From Roseiarcus sp963749715 (GTDB taxonomy: Bacteria > Pseudomonadota > Alphaproteobacteria > Rhizobiales > Beijerinckiaceae), in the NCBI GenBank assembly GCA_963749715.1, contig CAVVNR010000005.1, forward strand, positions 62,001-126,000: a DNA stretch of 64,000 nt. Direction: 5' to 3'. The notes under the pieces were generated by a model. The model was not told the DNA's origin. It did not search any database and saw only the letters and a program-made list of their open reading frames with translations. Shown here one piece after another: positions 54,388 through 62,212 of the stretch; position 1 is the stretch's first letter; every line of letters starts with the position of its first letter. Both the position numbers and the translations under genes were made by a program.

Positions 54388-54837
54388 ATGAGGCACAGAG
54401 CGGCCCTCGCGGGTGCGCTGGCCGCGCTGGCGTGCGCGCTTACGGGCGGGCCATGTTCGGCGGCCACGGTCGGGATCGTTGCCTTCGCCGATCCGCCCAA
54501 TTGTTGCTCGATCGCCGATGGCTCGAAGCTTCAAACGGAGCCCGCCGGGCGCGAGCCGGTTGCGGCCCTGAGAAAATCGGCTGAAGAGCCGATCCCATAC
54601 CCCGTAGAGCGGCTGAGCCAGTTCGACGATCCCGAAACGCTCAATGAATTGGCGAGCGGCTCCGAGCGAGCGGGCGATTCGCTTGGGCCCGAGGCGATGG
54701 CGCTGAAGGACGGCGGCGAACTGGGCGATAATTCTCCCGACACCGTCAGCTCTGTGGCCGATCTGCAACCATCGATCCTCACCAGGCTGCTCGTCGCGTT
54801 CGCCGACTTGCGCGCGACAATATTCCGCAGCCCCTAG
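54388..54837 (+). CDS. Small secreted protein, unknown function
   Basis: 149 aa. Signal peptide residues 1 to about 25 (ALACALTGGPCSAA); the Cys in GGPCS could be a lipobox but the context is poor. Two adjacent Cys follow (PPNCCS). The rest is acidic and helical (VERLSQFDDPETLNELAS). AAGGAAAAGCGTC precedes the ATG and a promoter is visible upstream. No family recognised. Confidence 0.6.
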   Translation: MRHRAALAGALAALACALTGGPCSAATVGIVAFADPPNCCSIADGSKLQTEPAGREPVAALRKSAEEPIPYPVERLSQFDDPETLNELASGSERAGDSLGPEAMALKDGGELGDNSPDTVSSVADLQPSILTRLLVAFADLRATIFRSP

Positions 54838-55043
54838 ATTTAAGCCGCGCGAAGCGAGATCATTTCCTGCTCGAAGTCGTCATTCCCGCGTGGGTATTTC
54901 ACCTTCGAACCGAGTATCGCAAAATCTTGGTTCCTGGCGTTTCGCCGCCGCCTGTCCGTTGGACGGTGGGGCGTTGTCAGTCTTTCGCGGCCCCCGGCGG
55001 GCACGGCGGCGGCGCTGGATTTATTGGCGAGCTCGCGCAGCCG

Positions 55044-55988
55044 TCATGCATTTGGAATGTTCTGCGCCAGCGCTTCGAGCACCGCCATGCGCACCGCGAC
55101 GCCCATTTCGACCTGCTCGCGGATGAGCGACTGGGCGCCGTCGGCGACCAGCGTGTCGATCTCGACGCCGCGGTTCATCGGCCCCGGATGCATGACCAGC
55201 GCGCCGGGCTTGGCGTAGCCGAGCTTTTGCTCATCGAGACCGAAATAGCGGAAATATTCCCTGGCCGAGGGCACCAGGGCGCCGCTCATCCGTTCGCGCT
55301 GCAGGCGCAGCATCATGACGATGTCGGCGTCCTTGAGCCCGGTGCGCATGTCATGGGCGACCTCGACCCCCATGCGCTCGACGCCGTCCGGCATCAGCGT
55401 CGAGGGACCGACCACCTTCACACGGGCGCCCAATTTGCCCAGGAGCAGGATGTTCGAGCGGGCCACGCGCGAATGGAGGATATCGCCGCAGATGGCGACG
55501 GCGAGGCCCTCGATGCGGCCAAGATTGCGCCGGATGGTCAAAGCGTCGAGCAGCGCCTGGGTCGGGTGCTCGTGAGCGCCGTCGCCGGCGTTGACCACCG
55601 AGCAGTCGACTTTTCGTGCGAGCAGATGCACGGCGCCCGCCTGATGGTGGCGAACGACCAGGATGTCGGGCCGCATCGCGTTCAGAGTCATGGCGGTGTC
55701 GATCAGCGTCTCGCCTTTTTTGACGCTCGACGCCCCGACCGCCATGTTCATCACGTCCGCCCCGAGCCGCTTGCCCGCGAGCTCGAACGACGACTGGGTG
55801 CGGGTCGACGCCTCGAAGAACAGGTTGATCTGCGTGCGCCCGCGCAAGCTCGTGCGCTTCTTCTCGACCTGGCGCGAAATCGTCACCGCCTGGTCGGCGA
55901 GATCGAGCAGCGCCACAATCTCTTCGCGCGTAAGATGCTCGATGCCGAGGAGATGGCGCTGGGCGAAGACGGGCCGGGAGGCGATCAT
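55044..55988 (-). CDS. pyrB: Aspartate carbamoyltransferase catalytic subunit
   Basis: Joins carbamoyl phosphate and aspartate, the committed step of pyrimidine synthesis. 314 aa, full length. Carbamoyl-phosphate loop FFEASTRTQSSFELAGKRLG is split here as FEASTRTQSSFE; HPTQALLD and MHPGPMNRGVEI also match. No pyrC follows within the window and no pyrI is present, unlike the common pyrB-pyrC pair in related bacteria. Confidence 0.97.
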   Translation of the reverse strand: MIASRPVFAQRHLLGIEHLTREEIVALLDLADQAVTISRQVEKKRTSLRGRTQINLFFEASTRTQSSFELAGKRLGADVMNMAVGASSVKKGETLIDTAMTLNAMRPDILVVRHHQAGAVHLLARKVDCSVVNAGDGAHEHPTQALLDALTIRRNLGRIEGLAVAICGDILHSRVARSNILLLGKLGARVKVVGPSTLMPDGVERMGVEVAHDMRTGLKDADIVMMLRLQRERMSGALVPSAREYFRYFGLDEQKLGYAKPGALVMHPGPMNRGVEIDTLVADGAQSLIREQVEMGVAVRMAVLEALAQNIPNA

Positions 55989-56039
55989 CAGGGCCGCCTA
56001 TAGGGCGATTCTCGCGGAAGGTCGATTGAATCCGGACCG

Positions 56040-56460
56040 CTAAAGCCTTTCCAGGGTCGCGGGGTCCGGCAGGCCGGCGAAATATTTCTCAAGGCAGCGT
56101 TGGTAGACCGGAAATTCAGGGGCCGCGGTGGCGAAAAGCGTCATCGACGATCGGAACTTCATTGCGTCAACGGGCCCGAATATTTCGCGGGCGCTCCATC
56201 CCTCGACTTCGAGCACGAGCGTCGCGCATTCTCCAAGCCTTGGGCCAAGGACCGGATGCGCCAGATACGCCGCCGCCTCCTCACGCGACGAAATCGCGAA
56301 TCGCAATGACGTTGGACTCTGTCCCAAGCCGGCGATCTGCGGAAAGACGAACCACATCCAGTGGGCTTGCCTTCCGACCGGCCCGAAGCTCTCGGCGGAT
56401 CTGTTCGTAGACGGGCTCCTGAGCCTCGACAAAGCGCCGCAGGTCAAACGGGTCGGTCAT
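56040..56460 (-). CDS. DUF1810 family protein, frameshift near 56363
   Basis: About 140 aa when repaired. N-terminus MTDPFDLRRFVEAQEPVYEQ starts at ATG 56460 and reads to LRAGRKAS; the rest (HWMWFVFPQIAGLGQSP, AYLAHPVLGPRL, KFRSSMTLFA) is in another frame. Deleting one C of the CCC at 56363-56365 joins them. The family is of unknown function. As written it is broken; the lesion lies in a homopolymer and may be a sequencing error. Confidence 0.75.
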
Positions 56461-56709
56461 GGTCGCGCCCGCACGCGGCCTCGGGCAGGTTCGCTCCGGA
56501 CTCGTTTTGGTTCGCACGAGCACGCCAGGCGCCGCAATCCCTCCGGGCGCCTCGCTGGACAGCGGCTGGCCCTTGCTTGGACGGCCGATCCATTTGACAT
56601 GCGCCCTCGGGGTCTCCATATCCCGCGCCCGAACAGCCGGGGCCAGCAGCCATTGGGAAAGCGCGTCTCGCGCGAGCGACGCCGGGCCGGCCGCTCAAAG
56701 GAAGCCTGA

Positions 56710-59598
56710 ATGAAAGTCGTGATCGTCGAGTCGCCCGCGAAGGCGAAGACCATCAACAAATACCTGGGCAAGGACTATGGCGTCTACGCCTCGTTCGGCC
56801 ATGTGCGGGATCTGGCGGCCAAGGACGGCTCGGTCGATCCGGACGACGATTTCGCCATGCGCTGGGAGGTCGATCCCAAGGCCGCCAAGCGCATGAGCGA
56901 CATCGGCGGGGCGGTCAAGGAGGCGGACCGGGTGATCCTGGCGACCGACCCGGACCGCGAGGGCGAGGCGATCTCCTGGCACATCCACGAAATCCTCAAG
57001 GGCAAGAAGCTGCTTGGAGACAAGCGGGTCGACCGGGTGGTGTTCAACGCGGTGACCAAGGACGCGGTCCAGGAGGCGATGCGCCATCCGCGCGAGATCG
57101 ACGAAGCGCTGGTCGACGCCTACCGGGCGCGCCGCGCGCTCGATTATCTGGTCGGCTTCACCCTCTCCCCGGTGTTGTGGCGGAAGCTGCCGGGCGCGCG
57201 CTCGGCGGGCCGGGTGCAGTCGGTGGCCTTGCGGATCGTCTGCGACCGCGAGCTCGAGATCGAAAGGTTCGTTCCGCGCGAATATTGGTCGATCGTCGCT
57301 CATTTGCTGACCGAGGCGAAGGCGCCCTTCACTGCTCGCCTCGTCGGGGCCGACGGCAAGAAGATCAACCGGCTGGACATCGGCTCGGGGCCTAACGCCG
57401 AAGCGTTCAGGACCGCGCTCGAAAAAGCGCGCTTCTCGGTCTCGTCGATCGAATCGAAGCCGGTCAAGCGCCACCCCTACCCGCCCTTCACCACCTCGAC
57501 CCTGCAGCAGGAGGCTTCGCGCAAGCTCGGCCTCGCGCCGGCGCGCACCATGCAGATCGCCCAGCGCCTCTATGAAGGCGTCGACGTCGGCGACGGCGCG
57601 GCCGGCCTCATCACTTATATGCGCACCGACGGCGTCGATCTCGCGCCCGAGGCGGTCACGGCGGCGCGGCGGGTCATCGCCAAGGATTTCGGCGACGCCT
57701 ATGTGCCGCCCGCTCCGCGCAAATACACGGCCAAGGCCAAGAACGCGCAAGAGGCGCACGAGGCGATCCGGCCGACCGACATGACGCGGCGCCCGCGCGA
57801 CGTCGCCCGCCATCTCGAGCCCGAACAGGTGAAGCTCTACGAGCTCATCTGGACGCGCACGATCGCGAGCCAAATGGAAAGCGCCGAGCTCGAGCGCACG
57901 ACCGTCGACATTTTGGCGGAAGCGGGCGCGCGCCAGCTCGAATTTCGCGCCAGCGGCCAGGTCGTGCGCTTTCCGGGCTTCCTCGCCCTCTATCAGGAGG
58001 GTCGCGACGATGAAGAGGATGAGGAGTCCGGCCGCCTGCCAGCAATGCGCCAAGGCGAGAGGCTGGCCAAGGAGCGCATCAACTCGACCCAGCACTTCAC
58101 CGAGCCGCCGCCCCGCTTTACCGAGGCGACGCTGGTCAAGCGGATGGAGGAGCTCGGGATCGGGCGCCCCTCGACCTACGCCTCAACCATCGCCGTGCTC
58201 AAGGATCGCGCCTATGTGCGGCTGGACAAGAAGCGCCTCTTTCCCGAGGACAAGGGGCGGCTGGTGACGGCGTTTCTCGAATTGTTCTTCGCCAAATATG
58301 TCGGCTACGATTTCACCGCCGATCTCGAGGAGAAGCTCGATCAGGTGTCGAACAGCGAGATCGACTGGAAGGCGCTGTTGCGCGACTTCTGGAACGATTT
58401 CTCGAGCGCCGTCGACGGCACCAAGGATCTCGGCACCCGGCAGGTGCTCGACAGCTTGAACGAGCTCCTCGGGCCGCACATCTTCCCCGCGCGAGGCGAC
58501 GGCGCCGACCCGCGCCTCTGCCCGCTCTGCGGGGAGGGGCAATTGTCGCTCAAGCTCGGCAAATACGGAGCTTTTATCGGCTGCTCGCGCTATCCCGAAT
58601 GCAAGTTCTCCCGCGTTCTGGCGCCGAGCGGGGCCGAGAGCGCGGAGGGTGAGAAGCCGGGCGTGCGGATATTAGGCCAGGACCCGGCGACCGGGGACGA
58701 GATTACGTTGCGCACCGGCCGCTTCGGCGACTACGTGCAGCAGGGCGAGGGCGAGAAGCCCAAGCGCTCGTCGCTGCCGCGCGGGTTTGAGCCCAACGAT
58801 GTCAGCCTGGAAAAAGCGCTCGCGCTTCTGTCGCTGCCGCGCGAGGTCGCGCGCCATCCGGCGAGTGGCGAGCCGATCCTCGCCGGCATCGGCCGCTACG
58901 GCGCCTATGTGCAGCACGGCAAGACGTACGCCAACCTCGGCCGCGACGACGACGTACTCGAGATCGGCGCCAACCGGGCGATCGACCTCATCGTCGCCAA
59001 GGAGAGCGGTGCGGCTTCGCGTTTCGGGGGAGGTGGAGCGGCTCGCGTTCTCGGCGAGCATCCCGGGGGCGGTCCGGTCAGCGTCAAGCAGGGTCGGTTC
59101 GGGTCTTATGTCAATCACGGCAAGATCAACGCCACGATCCCGAGGGGAACCGACCAGGCCAGCTTGACCCTCGACGAGGCGGTGGCGCTCCTGAAAGCGA
59201 GGGCCGAGGGCGGCGGCGTCATCGGGCGCCTCGTCGGCCAGCACCCGGACGGCGGCCCGGTCACCGTGCGCGATGGACGCTACGGCGCGTACGTCAATTG
59301 GGGCAAGGTCAACTCCACGATCCCGAAAGGAACCACGCCCGATTCGATCACGCTCACTCACGCTCTCGAGCTGATCGCCGAACGCGAGGGCAAGCCAGCA
59401 GCGACGAGCCCGCGCAGGTCGGCGAAAACGGCGCCGGCGAAGGCCAAGCCGCAGCCCGCGAAACCGGCGGCCGCCGACAGCGCGAAGGCCAGAGCGAAAC
59501 CCGCCTCGCCGCACCGGCCCGCAGCCAAGAGGGCCGCGACGAAACCGTCCAAGGAGCCCCTGGCGGCCCCGAAAAAGCCGGCGGCGAAGAAACGCTGA
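56710..59598 (+). CDS. topA: DNA topoisomerase I
   Basis: Relaxes negative supercoils by transient single-strand breaks. 962 aa. Toprim start KVVIVESPAKAKTINKYLG, acidic DPDREGEAISWH, active-site Tyr in LITYMRTDGVDL. One C4 zinc finger (CPLCGEG...CSRYPEC), then four repeats with GR(F/Y)G-x-YV signatures, and a Lys/Ala/Pro-rich tail of about 65 residues for nucleic-acid contact. Full length, essential gene. Confidence 0.97.
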   Translation: MKVVIVESPAKAKTINKYLGKDYGVYASFGHVRDLAAKDGSVDPDDDFAMRWEVDPKAAKRMSDIGGAVKEADRVILATDPDREGEAISWHIHEILKGKKLLGDKRVDRVVFNAVTKDAVQEAMRHPREIDEALVDAYRARRALDYLVGFTLSPVLWRKLPGARSAGRVQSVALRIVCDRELEIERFVPREYWSIVAHLLTEAKAPFTARLVGADGKKINRLDIGSGPNAEAFRTALEKARFSVSSIESKPVKRHPYPPFTTSTLQQEASRKLGLAPARTMQIAQRLYEGVDVGDGAAGLITYMRTDGVDLAPEAVTAARRVIAKDFGDAYVPPAPRKYTAKAKNAQEAHEAIRPTDMTRRPRDVARHLEPEQVKLYELIWTRTIASQMESAELERTTVDILAEAGARQLEFRASGQVVRFPGFLALYQEGRDDEEDEESGRLPAMRQGERLAKERINSTQHFTEPPPRFTEATLVKRMEELGIGRPSTYASTIAVLKDRAYVRLDKKRLFPEDKGRLVTAFLELFFAKYVGYDFTADLEEKLDQVSNSEIDWKALLRDFWNDFSSAVDGTKDLGTRQVLDSLNELLGPHIFPARGDGADPRLCPLCGEGQLSLKLGKYGAFIGCSRYPECKFSRVLAPSGAESAEGEKPGVRILGQDPATGDEITLRTGRFGDYVQQGEGEKPKRSSLPRGFEPNDVSLEKALALLSLPREVARHPASGEPILAGIGRYGAYVQHGKTYANLGRDDDVLEIGANRAIDLIVAKESGAASRFGGGGAARVLGEHPGGGPVSVKQGRFGSYVNHGKINATIPRGTDQASLTLDEAVALLKARAEGGGVIGRLVGQHPDGGPVTVRDGRYGAYVNWGKVNSTIPKGTTPDSITLTHALELIAEREGKPAATSPRRSAKTAPAKAKPQPAKPAAADSAKARAKPASPHRPAAKRAATKPSKEPLAAPKKPAAKKR

Positions 59599-59654
59599 AT
59601 TTCGCCCCTCGACAAGCGGCAAACGTTACGCGACCGACTGGATGAGGCAGCCCT

Positions 59655-60892
59655 TCAGACCGCGGCGGAGCGACCGGAGTTCCGCAAGACAGCGCGCGCC
59701 GTCTTGAGCGCGTCGAAGGCGTGGATCCAGCCGAACTTTTCCGGGAAGCGCGCGACCAGCGCGTCCCTCCGGGCGGCCTCGGGGCCGTCGGCCAGATGGA
59801 GTCCGCGATTGCCCATCCAGGAGGCGCGCTGGATTGCTCGCGTCCTTGGGCGGCGCAGGGCTTCGTAAGCTGCGAACGCGACGTCGAGGTCGTGCGGATC
59901 GGCGGCGATGAGTTCGGCTAGGGTGACGGCGTCCTCGATCGTGGCGTTGGCGCCCTGGCCGTGGTGGGGCAACATCGCGTGGGCGGCGTCGCCGAGCAGC
60001 ACCACACGGCCGCGCCGCCAGCGCCGCAGCGGCGTCGCGAGAAAAAGCCCCCAGCGCACCTCGTGGCGCACCGCCGCGATCATCTCGGTGACGGCGGGAT
60101 GCCACCCTTGAAACAGGGCGAGCGCCTCCGCGTCGTTCGACGCAGCGAGGCCCTTTTCCGGATCGGGCCAGTCGCGCGGGCCCTCGACCACGGCGAGAAA
60201 ATTGACCTGGCCGCCGTCGGCTCCGATCGCATAGTGAAGGAGGTGCGCCGAAGGACCCATCCAGAACTGAATTGCCTGCGGGTCTGGAAGAGACGGCAGT
60301 TTCGCGACCGGGACGATGCCACGAAAGCCGCTCGTTCGGGAATAGAGCAGCCCACCGTCGCCGGCCACAAAGCGCCGCACGACGGAACGCACGCCATCAG
60401 CCGCAATCACTCCGTCGGCTTCGACGGTCCCGCCGTCGGCGAAGCTCAGTGTAATCTTGTCGCCGTGTTCGGCAAGATCAACGAGGCGCCGGCCGAGGCT
60501 GAGCCATTCTCCATCGACGCCAGAACTGAGCGCCCGCTGAACGTCCGCCCGATGAATGCCGCAAAGGGCGCGCCGAAACGCGCCTGGTAGGCGCCGCCCA
60601 GCCGGACAGAGTGGGCCGCGATCCGTCCGCCGGTCCGGCCGTCGCGGTAGACAAGCTCGGTCGGCTCCGTCGACGCGGCGACGATTGGATCGAGAACCCC
60701 GAGGCGGCCGAGTTCGCGTGTCGCGTTGGCGGACAGCGCGACCGCCGCGCCGATTTCCGCGAGCTCGGGCGCCTGCTCATAGAGGTCAGCGGAAAGGCCG
60801 CGCTGCCGGAGCGCAAGCCAAAGCGTCAGGCCACCGACGCCGGCGCCGACAATCGCGATCCTGGGTTTGCGACCAATCACACGAGCCTGCAT
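59655..60892 (-). CDS. FAD-dependent monooxygenase (salicylate hydroxylase type), frameshift near 60555
   Basis: About 412 aa when repaired. N-terminal RIAIVGAGVGGLTLWLALRQRG binds FAD; the frame reads to FGAPFAAF, then one added C at 60553-60556 is needed to continue HRADVQRALSSGVDGEW, IAADGVRSVVR and the second FAD motif LLGDAAHAMLPHHGQGA. Group A flavin hydroxylase acting on aromatic acids. Start ATG 60892. It sits between topA and a VOC gene without operon partners. The single-base lesion may be an assembly error. Confidence 0.82.
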
Positions 60893-60944
60893 GTCGACCT
60901 AATCATGGGCAAGTCCGAGTTCGCGGCCAGTCCGTTAAGGCTGT

Positions 60945-61331
60945 TCATCCCGGCCGGTGGCACACGGCTTCGACATTGTTGCCGTCGGGATCGAAGACGA
61001 AGGCGCCGTAGTAGTGCGGGTGGTACTCGGGCCTCAAGCCCGGCGGGCCATTGTCTCGGCCGCCGGCAGCGATCGCCGCCCGGTGGAATGCGTCGACGTC
61101 GGCGCGCGTTCCCGCGGCGAACGCGACATGCGTCCCCCCTTTGGGCTTAGCGCCCGTGCCGATCCAGAAGAACGCCTTGTTGTCGGCGCCGAAGCCGGCA
61201 TGCGCGTCGGCCCCCGTCTGCTCCGCCGTCACTTCCATCAGCACACCGATGCCCAGCGGCTTGAGGGCGTCTATGTAAAAGGTCTTCGACCGCTCCATAT
61301 TGGAGACAGCAAAGCCCATGTGGTCAATCAT
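60945..61331 (-). CDS. VOC-family (glyoxalase/dioxygenase superfamily) protein
   Basis: 128 aa, one VOC domain of two beta-alpha-beta-beta-beta units. MIDHMGFAVSNMERSKTFY, THVAFAAGTRADVDAFHRAA and the final GAFVFDPDGNNVEAVCH are typical, with His and Glu metal ligands in the first strand and near the end. Could be a lyase, dioxygenase or resistance protein; function unknown. It ends about 50 bases after the monooxygenase start region, same strand. Confidence 0.88.
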   Translation of the reverse strand: MIDHMGFAVSNMERSKTFYIDALKPLGIGVLMEVTAEQTGADAHAGFGADNKAFFWIGTGAKPKGGTHVAFAAGTRADVDAFHRAAIAAGGRDNGPPGLRPEYHPHYYGAFVFDPDGNNVEAVCHRPG

Positions 61332-61462
61332 GAGCAGACCTCTTACAAGGCTCCGGCCTTTGGGGGGATAGCTCGTCGCGGCGGATCACATACGTGGTAT
61401 AGTGCGTTAAACCGGTCCGGGCGAGGGGCAAGCGGGCAAGAGCCTGTCGGGAGGGCTCGTCG

Positions 61463-62134
61463 ATGAATCCGATCAACGCGACGCAATCTTACGCGGGGCA
61501 TGCGGCGGAAGCGGCCTATGGCCGCTGGGCGCCGGTCTACGACCTCATTTTCGACCTGCCGTTCCATCCGGGCCGGGCCGCGGCGGCGCGCGCGGCGGCG
61601 GAGGCCGCTGGTCCAGGCGGCGAGATCCTGGTGGTTGGCGTCGGCACCGGGCTCGAACTGCCGCTTCTGCCCGGCAACGTGCTGGTGACCGGCATCGACA
61701 TCTCGGCCCCGATGCTGCGCGCCGCGCGCGCCCGCGTCGAGCGCAAGGGGCTGGCGCAGGTCAAGGGCCTCCATGTGATGGACGCAGCCAGGCTGGAATT
61801 TCCCGACGCCGCGTTCGACGTCGCGCTTGCGCCCTACGTGATCAGCGTCGTTCCCCATCCAGAGCAGGCGCTCGACGAAGCTTGGCGGGTGTTGAGGCCG
61901 GGCGGCGCCCTCGTCGTGATGAACCATTTTGCCGCGTCGGGGGGACTTCGCGCCGGCGTCGAACGGCGGATGGAGAGGGCCGCCGCCTGGCTCGGCTGGC
62001 ATCCGAACTTCCCATTTTCGACGGTCGGAGACTGGATCGATTCGCGCCCCGACGCGCGGATCGTCGAGCGCAGCGAACTTGCGCCGATGAAACTGTTCAC
62101 GCTGCTCAGGATCGAGAAGACCGGGGGACGCTGA
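61463..62134 (+). CDS. Class I SAM methyltransferase, PmtA-like
   Basis: 223 aa. ILVVGVGTGLELPLL (motif I), VTGIDISAPML, LHVMDAARLEFPDAAFD and RVLRPGGALVVMNHF. The N-terminal YGRWAPVYDLIFDLPFHPGR and the downstream pattern match the rhizobial/Rhodobacter-type phosphatidylethanolamine N-methyltransferase that makes phosphatidylcholine. The ATG has GGGAGGGCTC upstream. Substrate inferred from resemblance. Confidence 0.8.
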   Translation: MNPINATQSYAGHAAEAAYGRWAPVYDLIFDLPFHPGRAAAARAAAEAAGPGGEILVVGVGTGLELPLLPGNVLVTGIDISAPMLRAARARVERKGLAQVKGLHVMDAARLEFPDAAFDVALAPYVISVVPHPEQALDEAWRVLRPGGALVVMNHFAASGGLRAGVERRMERAAAWLGWHPNFPFSTVGDWIDSRPDARIVERSELAPMKLFTLLRIEKTGGR

Positions 62135-62212
62135 GCGGCGCGGCTTGTTTCCTCCGCCGGTCGAACTTACCTTGGCTTGGAGCGCGTCCGCCGCTTATGA
62201 GAAGTGGAACCC

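Noticed and set aside
56695..58095. 466-codon minus-strand frame
   Set aside because: Antisense to topA with no family features.
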